Source: Streptomyces sp. XM4193 (GTDB lineage Bacteria > Actinomycetota > Actinomycetes > Streptomycetales > Streptomycetaceae). From it: a stretch of 64,000 bases of DNA. Made by a program: the position numbers and the translations under genes. The notes under the pieces are model-generated. The model did not search any database, was not told the DNA's origin, and was given only the letters and a program-made list of their open reading frames with translations. Positions 25,539 through 34,139 of this stretch are shown here, in pieces; position 1 is the stretch's first letter; each line of letters begins with the position of its first letter. The DNA is taken from the NCBI RefSeq assembly GCF_023072595.1, contig NZ_JALLGK010000001.1:620001-684000 (forward strand). The letters run 5' to 3'.

Positions 25539-26912
25539 GTGTCGGCCCCAGACCTGCTGGTTGTCATCGACCCCGCAGCCCACCGCTACGACGCGGAAGC
25601 CGTACGGATCGCCCGTGATGTGCTGTGCGCGGGATCGCCCGGGGCGAAGGTGTGCCTGCCCGACGGGCCCGAGGCGCTGGTCCGCGCTCTGGCCAGACGC
25701 GGCCACCGGCAGCCCGTCGTCGTCGGCGACGACCGCGCGCTGGGCCTCGCCGTGCGGCAGTTGCACCAGGAGCAGCGCGGCATCGCACCGGCCCCGGACG
25801 CCACGTCCGCCGCAGCCGACGCGGCGCCCGTCGTGGCGACCGACTGCGCGGGCGCCCCGTACCGCGAGCCGACCGACGACCGTACGGGCGCCGATCGTGT
25901 GCTCGACCCGGCCGCCCGCGGCAGCTGCGGCGACGCCGGCCCCCGTAGTGACGCAGATCTCGGCGTCGCCCACCATCCGGACCGGCCACCGCCCGGAGAC
26001 GCGAGCGACCGCCCGGCCCCCGACCGGCCCGACCGGCCCGTGAGCTCAGACCGGCCCGTGCGCGCCGACGCCGACCGGCCCGTACGGTCCGGAGCCGACC
26101 GGTTCGGAGCCGAACGGTCCGGCCACGGGCACGGACACCGCGAGGACGGCGGCGAGTTCGGCCACCGCCACGGCGACGAGGCCGACGACACGTACGGCGA
26201 GACGTACGGCGAGACGTACGACGACGCGTACGACGACCCGTACGACGAGGGCGCCACCGAGGGCGACAGCGCCCTGGACGACCTGCCGGGGCCGGACGGC
26301 CGCGACGGCGAGGGCGGCGGCCGGAACGCCATGCTGCTCGCCTGCGTACCCGTCGGCCCGCCCGAGGCGCTGGAGCTCGCGCGCGGCCTCGGTCTCCCGC
26401 TGAACGTGGTCAGCGCCGCGCGGGCGGTGCTCGGCGGGGGCGAGCGACCGCTCGGCCTGCTGGTCGACGACCGGGACGCGGTGCTGGCGGGCGCGCTGCG
26501 CATCCCCGCCGTTCCCGCCCAGCGCGAGCCGGTGCGGGAGGAGCGCGCCGCCTCCGGCGTGCTCGGTCAGCTCAGCCGCCGCGCCGCGCTGGTGCGGCCC
26601 GCCGTGCTGCGCCATCTCGGCGGCGACGACGGTATGTTGCCGCGGTTGCGAGTGGAGGCCGACGGCGTGCTGCTGGCCGATCCGGCCCGTCCGGTCGTCG
26701 AGCTGTCCGTCTCCGTGCTCGCCGACCGGGTGCGCGAGGGACTGGCCGAAGTCGTCGTGCGGCAGCCCGCCGCCTCGGCGCTCGGTGCGCGCAATGCGCC
26801 GCCGTCGGAGGTGCGGGTGGCGGCACGCACCGTCACCGTCTCCGGGCCGGACGGCGACACCCGTACCTGGCGCGTGGCCCCGGCCGTGCTTCGGCTGACC
26901 GTCCCGGTCTAG
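25539..26912 (+). CDS. diacylglycerol-kinase-like protein with large disordered insert
   Basis: 457 residues. Residues 1-85 ([22 protein letters not shown] to [17 protein letters not shown]) and ~262-457 ([26 protein letters not shown] and on) together resemble the DAGK/LCB kinase catalytic fold. The phosphate-binding GGDGT is absent; GDDRAL stands there. Residues ~86-262 are an Asp/Arg/Pro/His-rich insert with [16 protein letters not shown] repeats, encoded by near-repeats at 26197-26250. Catalysis is therefore doubtful. GTG at 25539 follows AGGAAGGA. The assignment to this fold is remote and could be wrong. Confidence 0.55.
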   Translation: MSAPDLLVVIDPAAHRYDAEAVRIARDVLCAGSPGAKVCLPDGPEALVRALARRGHRQPVVVGDDRALGLAVRQLHQEQRGIAPAPDATSAAADAAPVVATDCAGAPYREPTDDRTGADRVLDPAARGSCGDAGPRSDADLGVAHHPDRPPPGDASDRPAPDRPDRPVSSDRPVRADADRPVRSGADRFGAERSGHGHGHREDGGEFGHRHGDEADDTYGETYGETYDDAYDDPYDEGATEGDSALDDLPGPDGRDGEGGGRNAMLLACVPVGPPEALELARGLGLPLNVVSAARAVLGGGERPLGLLVDDRDAVLAGALRIPAVPAQREPVREERAASGVLGQLSRRAALVRPAVLRHLGGDDGMLPRLRVEADGVLLADPARPVVELSVSVLADRVREGLAEVVVRQPAASALGARNAPPSEVRVAARTVTVSGPDGDTRTWRVAPAVLRLTVPV

Positions 26913-26939
26913 CGCCCGCCCTCGCCCGCGCGGCGGGTG

Positions 26940-27707
26940 TCAACCACCGGCGCCGGCATCGGAGTCGGAACGGGCGCCGGAGTCGGAGGGGCCGGAACCG
27001 GAGTCGCCGGAACCGGAGTCGGAGCCCGCGCCCGAGTCGGGGTGGCGGAGTGCTTCGCGGTGGGCCTGCCAGCGCTCCATGATGTTCCTGAGCTCCTGCT
27101 CCAGGAAGCGGAAGAACTCCACCGACTCCAACAGGCGCCGGCCGGCCGGGGTCTGGGGCCCGAGCGCCTGCGCGCCCTCCTGGAAGGTGCCGATCCAGCG
27201 CATGACGAAGGCGTCGCGCTCGCTGATGGTCTGGTACCAGATGTCGGAGTGCAGCCGGTACAGCTCGCGGCGGGACCCCGGCTCGCGCTCGCGGCTGACG
27301 ATGTGCACTCCGGCGAGCATGCGCACCGCGCCCGAGACGGCGGCCGGGCTGACGCGCAGCCGCTCGCCCAGTTCGGCGGAGCTGAGGGCGCCCGACTCGC
27401 TGACCAGGAGGCAGGCGAAGACCCGGGCGGCCATGCGCTGCATCCCGGCCTCGGTCAGCTCGGCGGCGAAGCGCTCGACGAAGCGCGAGGCCGCCGTGTC
27501 GTAGCCGGGTGACGCGTCCCCGGAGCTCTCGGGGAGGTCGCCGCTGCCGCCGTCACGGGTGGTTTCCGCGGCCGGGCACGCGGTGGTCGTGGTGCCGGTG
27601 CCCGCCCCGCCGGGCTTCCGGTCCGACGGGGCGGCCTCGGCTTCCTGCTGCCGGCTCTTCGTGCGTTCGTGCTGTGCACGTTCCTTCTTCGCTGCCACGT
27701 GGCTCAT
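26940..27707 (-). CDS. MarR/GbsR-family transcriptional regulator
   Basis: About 255 residues. The N-terminal ~70 and C-terminal ~35 residues are low complexity, the latter a Gly/Ser/Asp repeat encoded by GGAACCGGAGTC-like DNA repeats. The centre is a winged helix of the GbsR/MarR type: FVERFAAELTEAGMQRMAARVFACLLV, then SSAELGERLRVSPAAVSGAVRMLAG (recognition helix) and REREPGSRRELYRL (wing). It is divergent from an ABC exporter operon, and two overlapping AT-rich palindromes lie between them, so it is probably the exporter's repressor. The start at 27707 is uncertain; a GTG at 27755 would lie inside the operator. Confidence 0.82.
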   Translation of the reverse strand: MSHVAAKKERAQHERTKSRQQEAEAAPSDRKPGGAGTGTTTTACPAAETTRDGGSGDLPESSGDASPGYDTAASRFVERFAAELTEAGMQRMAARVFACLLVSESGALSSAELGERLRVSPAAVSGAVRMLAGVHIVSREREPGSRRELYRLHSDIWYQTISERDAFVMRWIGTFQEGAQALGPQTPAGRRLLESVEFFRFLEQELRNIMERWQAHREALRHPDSGAGSDSGSGDSGSGPSDSGARSDSDAGAGG

Positions 27708-27750
27708 CCTCGCAGGTTCTCCGCACCGGGCCGACGGAAGATTCTGAGCA

Positions 27751-27781
27751 TTCACAAATTTATGAAACTAATGTAATTTCA
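27751..27781. promoter_or_regulatory. AT-rich operator/promoter of the MarR-ABC divergon
   Basis: The near-palindrome TTCACAAATTTATGAA (27751-27766) overlaps a second dyad, TGAAA-9-TTTCA (27763-27781). On the plus strand TTCACA (27751-27756), a 17-bp spacer and TAATTT (27774-27779) make a strong promoter ending 7 nt before the ABC ATPase ATG. Both dyads cover it, so a bound MarR dimer would block transcription. Confidence 0.72.
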
Positions 27782-27786
27782 AGCTC

Positions 27787-28728
27787 ATGACCGATCCAAG
27801 CACCGCGCTTTCCGTGTCCGGTGTGGTGAAGACCTTCGGGTCGACCCGCGCACTCGACGGCCTCGACCTCCGGGTGGCCAAGGGGGAGGTGCACGGCTTC
27901 CTCGGGCCGAACGGCGCCGGGAAGTCCACCACCATCCGGATCCTGCTCGGGCTGCTGCGGCCGGACAGCGGTGCCGCGCAGCTGCTCGGGCTCGACCCCT
28001 GGCGCGACGCCGTCGCGCTCCACCGGCGGCTGGCGTACGTGCCCGGCGACGTCGAGCTGTGGCCGAACCTCACCGGCGGCGAGGCCATCGACCTCCTCGC
28101 CCGGCTGCGCGGCGGCATCGACGAGCGGCGGCGGGACGAGCTGATCGAGCGCTTCGACCTCGATCCGGCCAAGAAGGGCCGCAGTTACTCCAAGGGCAAC
28201 CGCCAGAAGGTCGCCATCGTCGCCGCGCTCGCCTCCGACGCGGAGCTGCTGCTGCTCGACGAACCGACCGCGGGGCTCGACCCGTTGATGGAGGTGGTCT
28301 TCCAGGACGTCATCTCGCAGGCGAAGGCCGACGGCAAGACGGTGCTGCTCTCCAGCCACATCCTGGCGCAGGTGGAGAAGCTCTGCGACCGGGTGAGCAT
28401 CATCCGGCTCGGCCGAATCGTCCAGTCCGGCTCCCTCGCCGAACTGCGCCATCTGACGCGCACGGCGGTGGAGGTCGAGACCGAGCGTCCGGTGCGCGGG
28501 CTGGCCGAACTCCCGGGCGTGCACGACCTGGTGGCCGACGACGCCGAGGGCCTTCGGCTGCGCCTCGCGGTCGACGGCGTCCAACTGAGCAGCGTCATGC
28601 GGGAGTTGAGCAGCGCGGGCATCCGGTCCCTGACCAGCCACCCGCCCACGCTCGAGGAGTTGATGCTGCGGCACTACGGCGACGAGCTGGCCGCGGCCGG
28701 CCCCGGCACCCCCGGGACGGCACGATGA
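27787..28728 (+). CDS. ABC exporter ATP-binding subunit
   Basis: A 313-residue DrrA-like ATPase. Walker A is [12 protein letters not shown] (~residues 38-49). The signature is YSKGNRQKV instead of canonical LSGGQ, a variant common in this subfamily. Walker B is [14 protein letters not shown], and the switch His is in [11 protein letters not shown]. The last ~80 residues form the DrrA-type regulatory extension. It pairs with the 571-residue permease through an ATGA overlap. The operon starts at a leaderless promoter covered by MarR-type palindromes, suggesting induction by a toxic lipophilic compound. Confidence 0.92.
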   Translation: MTDPSTALSVSGVVKTFGSTRALDGLDLRVAKGEVHGFLGPNGAGKSTTIRILLGLLRPDSGAAQLLGLDPWRDAVALHRRLAYVPGDVELWPNLTGGEAIDLLARLRGGIDERRRDELIERFDLDPAKKGRSYSKGNRQKVAIVAALASDAELLLLDEPTAGLDPLMEVVFQDVISQAKADGKTVLLSSHILAQVEKLCDRVSIIRLGRIVQSGSLAELRHLTRTAVEVETERPVRGLAELPGVHDLVADDAEGLRLRLAVDGVQLSSVMRELSSAGIRSLTSHPPTLEELMLRHYGDELAAAGPGTPGTAR

Positions 28729-30440
28729 GCACCCCCACCCGCCACCGCGACCACAGCGACAACCGCGGCGGCGGCGACCACCACGGCAGCGGCGGCCCGG
28801 ACCGCCGCGGCGCCCGCACCTCCGCGCCGCCCGCCCGCACCCTCGCCGGTACGGTCGCGCTGCTGCGGTTCGGGCTGCGCCGGGACCGGCTGAGGCTGAC
28901 CGTGTGGCTGTTCTCGCTGCTCGCCGGCACCCTGATGTCGCTCGCCGGCGTCGCCGACCTGAACCCCACCGCCGAGGACCGCGAGGCTTTCGCCGAGGCG
29001 TCCGACTCGCCCGCCGGCCTCGCGCTCTCCGGGCCGAGCCGCTACCTCGACGACTACAGCCACGGCTCGATGATCGGCCACCAACTCCTCGGTTTCACGG
29101 TCGTGTTGGTGGCGATGATGAGCGTCTTCCTGGTGGTGCGGCACACCAGGACCGAGGAGGAGACCGGCCGCGCCGAGCTCGTGCGCGCCACCGCGGTCGG
29201 ACGCCACGCGTATCTGAGCGCGGCGCTCCTCCTGGCCGTGCTGGCGAACCTGGCGCTCGCCGCGCTGCTCGCCGCCGGCCTGGCCGCCTCCGGCCACCAG
29301 GGCGTGAGCGTGCAGGGCTCACTGCTGTACGGACTGGCGCACGCCGCGGTGGGCGTCGTCTTCGCCGCGGTCGCCGCCGTGACGGTCCAGTTGAGCGCGC
29401 ACTCCCGCGCGGCCAGCGGCTCGGCGCTCGCGGTGCTCGGCCTGGCGTACGTGCTGCGTGCGGCGGGCGACACCGGCGGTGACACCGGTGGCGGCACACT
29501 GTCCTGGCTCTCGCCGATCGGCTGGGCACAGCGCACCCATGTGTATGTGGACGACCGCTGGTGGCCGCTGGCGCTCTGCGTGCTGCTGTCCCTCGCGCTG
29601 ATCGCACCCGCGTACCTGCTCAGCACCCGCCGCGACGTCGGCGCCGGCCTGCGCGCCGCGCGGCTCGGCAGCCGCACCGCGAGCCCCGCGCTCCTGCGTC
29701 CGCTCGGACTCGAACTGCGCCTGCACCGCGGCATGTTGACCGGCTTCGCGGTCGGTCTCCTGCTGCTCGGCGCGGCGTACGGCGCCATCCTCGGCGACGT
29801 CGAGGAGGTCCTGGACTCGGTCGACTCGATGCGCCGGTCGGCCGAGGCGATGGGGGACCTGACCGAGGCCTTCGCCGCCATGCTGATGACGATGATCGCG
29901 ACCGTCGGCTCGGCGTACGTCGTGCTGGCGGTGCTGCGGGCGCGCAGCGAGGAGGTGTCGGGGCGCGCGGAGCCGCTGCTGGCGACCGGGCTGTCCCGGC
30001 ACCGCTGGCTCGGCGGCCATCTGACGGTGGCTCTGCTCGGCGGCCCGTTCCTGCTGCTGCTCGCCGGTCTGGGCTTCGGACTGCTGGGCTCGGTGACCGC
30101 CGACGACCCGTCACTTGTGCCGAAGCTGGTCGGAGCCGCGCTGCTCCACAGCCCCGCGCTGTGGGTCACCGCGGGCGCGGCGGCGGCGCTGTTCGGCCTG
30201 GCGCCCCGCTGGAGCGCGGCGGCGTGGGTGCTGCCGGTCTACTCCTTCGTCGTCGGCTACCTCGGCCAGGTGCTCGGCTTTCCGGAGTGGATGAACAACC
30301 TGTCACCGTTCGGCCATGTCTCCCAGGCACCCGCGGAGCCCGTGGAGTGGCTGCCGCTCGTGCTTCTGACGGTGTGTGCGCTCGTGCTGCTGGCATTCGG
30401 GGTGCTCGGCTTCCGCCGACGGGATCTGGAGTCGAAGTAG
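28725..30440 (+). CDS. ABC exporter permease, polyketide-antibiotic transporter type
   Basis: A 571-residue integral membrane protein with about twelve hydrophobic segments arranged as two six-helix halves, starting after a His/Arg-rich cytoplasmic tail (1-40). Each half carries a related cytoplasmic motif: [23 protein letters not shown] (~141-163) and [27 protein letters not shown] (~405-431). This EE-(T/S)GRAE-LLAT pattern marks the tetronasin/polyketide-efflux permease family. The start overlaps the ATPase stop by 4 nt. A hairpin 34 bp downstream ends the operon. Confidence 0.9.
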   Translation: MSTPTRHRDHSDNRGGGDHHGSGGPDRRGARTSAPPARTLAGTVALLRFGLRRDRLRLTVWLFSLLAGTLMSLAGVADLNPTAEDREAFAEASDSPAGLALSGPSRYLDDYSHGSMIGHQLLGFTVVLVAMMSVFLVVRHTRTEEETGRAELVRATAVGRHAYLSAALLLAVLANLALAALLAAGLAASGHQGVSVQGSLLYGLAHAAVGVVFAAVAAVTVQLSAHSRAASGSALAVLGLAYVLRAAGDTGGDTGGGTLSWLSPIGWAQRTHVYVDDRWWPLALCVLLSLALIAPAYLLSTRRDVGAGLRAARLGSRTASPALLRPLGLELRLHRGMLTGFAVGLLLLGAAYGAILGDVEEVLDSVDSMRRSAEAMGDLTEAFAAMLMTMIATVGSAYVVLAVLRARSEEVSGRAEPLLATGLSRHRWLGGHLTVALLGGPFLLLLAGLGFGLLGSVTADDPSLVPKLVGAALLHSPALWVTAGAAAALFGLAPRWSAAAWVLPVYSFVVGYLGQVLGFPEWMNNLSPFGHVSQAPAEPVEWLPLVLLTVCALVLLAFGVLGFRRRDLESK

Positions 30441-30473
30441 CGGCGGTTGATGGCTCGTCAACCCTTTGCCCGC

Positions 30474-30503
30474 AAGGCCCGTCGCCCTCCGGCGGCGGGC
30501 CTT
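30474..30503 (+). terminator. terminator of the ABC exporter operon
   Basis: AAGGCCCGTCGCC (30474-30486) pairs with GGCGGCGGGCCTT (30491-30503), 13 bp including one G-U, around the 4-nt loop CTCC. Confidence 0.87.
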
Positions 30504-30679
30504 GACGGTCTCTCAGGGCCCCTCGCCGCGCGCCCCGGTTGGCCGAACGCGGCACCCGGCGGGAGGTACAGCGGATGCGGCCCGCCCGGCGCGCTGGTCG
30601 CATGAGTCTCGACGGCGCGAAGAAGCGCGGAAGAACCGCTTCCGCACGCGTGCCGACGCCCCCCGGAGGATTTCTTCCC

Positions 30680-31246
30680 ATGAAGATGCGTGCTCTCGCC
30701 ACCGCTGCCGCCGCTTCCGCTCTCACCTTCGCCGTCGCCGGCCCCGCCTTCGCCGGCGGAGAGACCGGCGGCCAGCACGGCCTGACCGTCAGCCCCTCGC
30801 ACGCCGGCCCGGGCACCACGGTCGAGGTGACCGCCAACTGCAAGGACGGCGGCCACGGCACCGTCGCCTCGGACGCGTTCGAGACCAGCCAGGCGCACAC
30901 CGGCCAGCACCACCCGCTGGGCGGCGGCCACGACGCCGGCCACGACAAGAAGGGCCACCACAAGAAGCCCTTCGCCTCGGCCAAGGTCATGCACGAGGGC
31001 CTGACCAACGGCAAGACCTACCAGGTCACCGGCTACTGCAAGGACCACAAGCCGCTCACCGGCACCTTCACCTACAACGGTGTCGGCGGCGGTGCGCACG
31101 CCGGCCTCGGCGGGCTCGCCTCCGGTGAGCAGGGCGGGATGTCCACCGCCACCACGGCCGCCGCGGCCACCGGTGGTCTGGCCCTCGCCGGTGCCGCCGG
31201 CTACCTGATGATCTCGCGTCGTCGGGCCAACGCGGACCAGTCCTGA
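30680..31246 (+). CDS. secreted protein with C-terminal membrane segment
   Basis: 188 residues, function unknown. A Sec signal peptide (MKMRALATAAAASALTFAVAGPAFA) is cleaved after residue ~25. The mature part has a beta-rich region with one cysteine pair (VTANCKDGG and VTGYCKDHK), separated by a His/Gly/Lys-rich loop of about 35 residues. The C-terminus has a hydrophobic helix (GGLALAGAAGYLMI) followed by RRR, the layout of a sortase sorting signal, but no LPxTG or LAxTG is visible. A class F sortase gene follows 18 bp downstream. GGAGGA at 30665-30670 supports the ATG. Confidence 0.78.
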   Translation: MKMRALATAAAASALTFAVAGPAFAGGETGGQHGLTVSPSHAGPGTTVEVTANCKDGGHGTVASDAFETSQAHTGQHHPLGGGHDAGHDKKGHHKKPFASAKVMHEGLTNGKTYQVTGYCKDHKPLTGTFTYNGVGGGAHAGLGGLASGEQGGMSTATTAAAATGGLALAGAAGYLMISRRRANADQS

Positions 31247-31264
31247 TCCGCCCCCGGATATCCC

Positions 31265-31939
31265 ATGACGACCCGACAGCAACGGATCGCGCTCCGCGGG
31301 CGCCGGCTGGAGTGCGCGGCCGTGGTCGCCACCGCAGTCCTCGCCGCAACGCTCTGCGGAGCCGTTCCGGCGCAGGACGCCACCGGCTCCCGCTCGGAAC
31401 GCAGCAGCGAACGCACCTCCGTGGCCGCGGGCGTCTCCCGGCCCGAGGCCGTCGACACCCGACCCCCGTCTCCCGACCCCCAGGCACAGCCCAGGTCGGA
31501 GCCGAGCCGGGTGCGCATTCCCCAACTCGGCGCCGATCTGGAGGTGTTCGGCGCCGACGCGGAGAAGGACGGTACGCCTCCCACCCCCGAGGAGGAGGAC
31601 GCCCACAAGGTCGCCTGGTTCCAGGGCGGCCCCTCCCCGGGGGAGCAGGGACCGGCGATCCTCGTCGGCCACCTCGACACCCACGAGGGGCCCGCGGCCT
31701 TCGCCGGCATCGGCTCGCTCAAGCCGGGAGCGGAGATCCGGATCGAGCGCGAGGACCGCAGCACGGTGGTCTTCACCGTCGACTCGGTCGAGCAGTACCA
31801 GAAGGACAACTACCCCAACGGGCGGGTCTACGGGCCCACCCGGACACCCCAGCTGCGCCTGATCACCTGTGGCGGCGGCTTCACCGAGAAGGACGGTTAT
31901 GACTCGAATATCGTCGCCTTCGCCAGCCTCAAGAGCTGA
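31265..31939 (+). CDS. class F sortase
   Basis: A 224-residue membrane-anchored sortase. An N-terminal signal anchor (~residues 17-36) is followed by a Pro/Ser-rich linker. The catalytic barrel carries RVRIPQLG, the active-site histidine in VGHLDTHEGP (His136) and the cysteine in LRLITCGGG (Cys202). After the cysteine, residues 203-216 contain no arginine, although sortases normally have one there; Lys209 might substitute. It is transcribed directly behind the secreted membrane-tailed protein, its likely substrate or partner. The ribosome site is weak. Confidence 0.86.
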   Translation: MTTRQQRIALRGRRLECAAVVATAVLAATLCGAVPAQDATGSRSERSSERTSVAAGVSRPEAVDTRPPSPDPQAQPRSEPSRVRIPQLGADLEVFGADAEKDGTPPTPEEEDAHKVAWFQGGPSPGEQGPAILVGHLDTHEGPAAFAGIGSLKPGAEIRIEREDRSTVVFTVDSVEQYQKDNYPNGRVYGPTRTPQLRLITCGGGFTEKDGYDSNIVAFASLKS

Positions 31940-32190
31940 CCGGAGCGGGCCCGCAGCGGCCGGCCCGCTCCCGGTCGGCCGGGTGTCCCCGGGGCCGACG
32001 ACGGCCTCGGGGGCGCCCGCCCCGTGCATAGCCGACAGGGGTGAAGGAGCGGTTCACCCACCACGAACCCGCTGACGACCGACCCGTGCCCGCCGCTTGT
32101 GCGGCGGCCCCGCCACGGCCCGCGCCGTGCGCGGCAGCGCACCGCCCGACGGTGCCGGCCCGCACCGGGCACGAGTCTTTTCGCGGCCCT

Positions 32191-32226
32191 CTCGTCGCCC
32201 CCCGCCTCGCAGGTGGGGGCGACGAG
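32191..32226. terminator. strong hairpin in the gap after the sortase gene
   Basis: CTCGTCGCCCCC (32191-32202) pairs perfectly with GGGGGCGACGAG (32215-32226) around a 12-nt loop. It probably terminates the sortase operon. The rest of 31940-32385 shows no gene; TAGGGT at 32350-32355 may be the -10 of the GntR gene. Confidence 0.75.
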
Positions 32227-32385
32227 GCGTGTTCGGGGGCAGGACGGAGGGGCGGCCCGGCGGGCGACGCGGTGTCCGTGTTCGCGGTGCTTGTGTGTGC
32301 GGTACGTGAGCTTTCCCGCACAGCCGGGTTCGGCGCGTGCTTCCTGGCCTAGGGTGACCCGGGACCGTACGAAGGAGCACCGCCG

Positions 32386-33063
32386 ATGACCGGCACCATC
32401 ACCCGCAGCACACTGCGACAGCAGGTCGCGGACGCGTTGCGCGAAGAGGTGTTGGCCGGACGGCTGTCCGCGGGGACCGGCTTCACGGTCAAGGAGATCG
32501 CCCAGCAGTACGGGGTCTCGGCCACGCCCGTGCGCGAGGCGCTCCTGGACCTCACCGCTCAGGGCCTGCTCGACGCGGACCAGCACCGCGGTTTCCGGGT
32601 GCACCGCTTCAGCGACGCCGACTACGACCGGATGGTGCGGGCCAGGGCGATCATCGTCGAGGGCGTCTTCTCCCAGCTCGCGCGCTCCCGCACGATGCGC
32701 GACTTCCGCTGCACCGAGGCGATACGCCGCCGGGCCGAGGCGTCCCGCCGGGCGGCGCTCGCCGGCGAGCTGGACGTGCTGATCGGCTACGACCTGCGCT
32801 TCTGGCGCGAGCTCGGCGAGATCATCGGCAATCCGTACGTCGCCGACGTACTGGAGCGAGTGCGTATCCACAGCTGGGTGTACGCCGTCCCCAGGCTCCG
32901 GGCCCAGCCCGATCTGCGCGGGCTGCTGTGGGCCGGGCACCTGGACCTCTTCGACGCGGTGCACGACCGCGACCTCGACCGCGCCCGACGCGTACTCGGC
33001 GAGTACCACGCGCACTGTCTGACGCTGCTCGACGGCCTTCCCGTCCGGCCCGCTCCCGCCTGA
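32386..33063 (+). CDS. GntR-family regulator, FadR/FCD subgroup
   Basis: A 225-residue regulator. The N-terminal winged helix is LRQQVADALREEVLAGRLSAGTGFTVKEIAQQYGVSATPVREALLDLTAQGLLDAD, a textbook GntR domain. The all-helical FCD effector domain follows (~75-215). Metal-ligand-type histidines appear in WAGHLDLFDAV and GEYHAHCLTLL. The effector is unknown, probably an organic acid. GAAGGAG at 32371-32377 fixes the ATG. It is convergent with purC, so no regulated neighbour is obvious. Confidence 0.9.
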   Translation: MTGTITRSTLRQQVADALREEVLAGRLSAGTGFTVKEIAQQYGVSATPVREALLDLTAQGLLDADQHRGFRVHRFSDADYDRMVRARAIIVEGVFSQLARSRTMRDFRCTEAIRRRAEASRRAALAGELDVLIGYDLRFWRELGEIIGNPYVADVLERVRIHSWVYAVPRLRAQPDLRGLLWAGHLDLFDAVHDRDLDRARRVLGEYHAHCLTLLDGLPVRPAPA

Positions 33064-33139
33064 CCCGCCCGCGCCCGCCTGCCGAAGGCGGAGGCGGAGG
33101 CGGGAATGGGTACGGGGACGGGCCTTCAGCGGTGCTGCC

Positions 33140-34051
33140 TCACCAGGAGGTGCCGGTGAGCCGCTCGTACGCCTCGACGTACTTCTCCCGCGTCTGCTCG
33201 ACGACCTTGGACGGCAGCTCGGGCGGCGGCTGCTCGCCGGCGCGGTCCCAGCCGGACTCGGGCCCGATGAGCCAGTCCCGTACGTACTGCTTGTCGAAGG
33301 AGGGCTGCGGGCGGCCCGGCTCCCAGAACTCCGCGGGCCAGAACCGCGAGGAGTCGGGGGTCAACACCTCGTCGCCCACGATCAGTTCCTCCTCGTGCGA
33401 GGCACCCTCGGCGTAACCGAACTCGAACTTGGTGTCGGCCAGGATCAGTCCGCGCTCCCCCGCGATCTCCAGCGCCCTGCCGTAGACCGCCAGCGTGGTC
33501 TGCCGCAGCAGCGCGGCGGTCTCGGCGCCGACCCGGCGCACGACCTCCTCGTAGGAGACGTTCTCGTCGTGCTCGCCGACCTCGGCCTTGCTGGCCGGGG
33601 TGAAGATCGGCGCCGGCAGCCGCGAACCGTCCTCCAGCCCCTCGGGCAGAGCGAGCCCGCAGACCGTGCGCGAGCTGCGGTACTCGGCCAGGCCCGAGCC
33701 GGTCAGATAGCCGCGCGCCACGCACTCCACCGGCACCATCCGCAGCGGCTTGCACACCGTGACCCGGCCCGCCCAGTCCGCGGGCGCCCCCTCGGGCACC
33801 TCGGTGGAGATCACGTGGTTCGGCACCAGATCGGCCAGCTGGTCGAACCACCACAGCGAAAGCCGGGTCAACACCCGTCCCTTGTCCGGGATCTCGGTCG
33901 GCAGCACCCAGTCGTACGCGCTGATCCGGTCGCTGGCGACCATGACCAGCTCACCGGCGTCGTTCCGGTACAGCTCGCGGACCTTTCCCGTGTGCAGATG
34001 CACCAGCCCCGGTACCTGCACGGGCTCGGGCTGCTCGACGAATCCGGACAC
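33140..34051 (-). CDS. purC: SAICAR synthetase
   Basis: A 303-residue ATP-dependent ligase joining CAIR and aspartate to form SAICAR in purine synthesis. Motifs include HTGKVRELY (ATP site, ~21-29), VASDRISAYDWVLPTEIPDKG, VPVECVARGYLTGSG, and LADTKFEFGY. It is the longer, eukaryote/actinobacterial-like form rather than the ~240-residue E. coli type. The start is GTG at 34049-34051, with GGAGG just upstream. It lies 88 bp downstream of the dimethylformamidase-like gene on the same strand, and purD is 4 kb upstream. Confidence 0.95.
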   Translation of the reverse strand: MSGFVEQPEPVQVPGLVHLHTGKVRELYRNDAGELVMVASDRISAYDWVLPTEIPDKGRVLTRLSLWWFDQLADLVPNHVISTEVPEGAPADWAGRVTVCKPLRMVPVECVARGYLTGSGLAEYRSSRTVCGLALPEGLEDGSRLPAPIFTPASKAEVGEHDENVSYEEVVRRVGAETAALLRQTTLAVYGRALEIAGERGLILADTKFEFGYAEGASHEEELIVGDEVLTPDSSRFWPAEFWEPGRPQPSFDKQYVRDWLIGPESGWDRAGEQPPPELPSKVVEQTREKYVEAYERLTGTSW

Positions 34052-34139
34052 CGGTCCTCCACGGGGATCTCGACACGTAACGCTGATTCTCGCCTACGAG
34101 GGCGTGCGCGGCGGCGCCGGGTACCCGTGGGTCGGCGGC

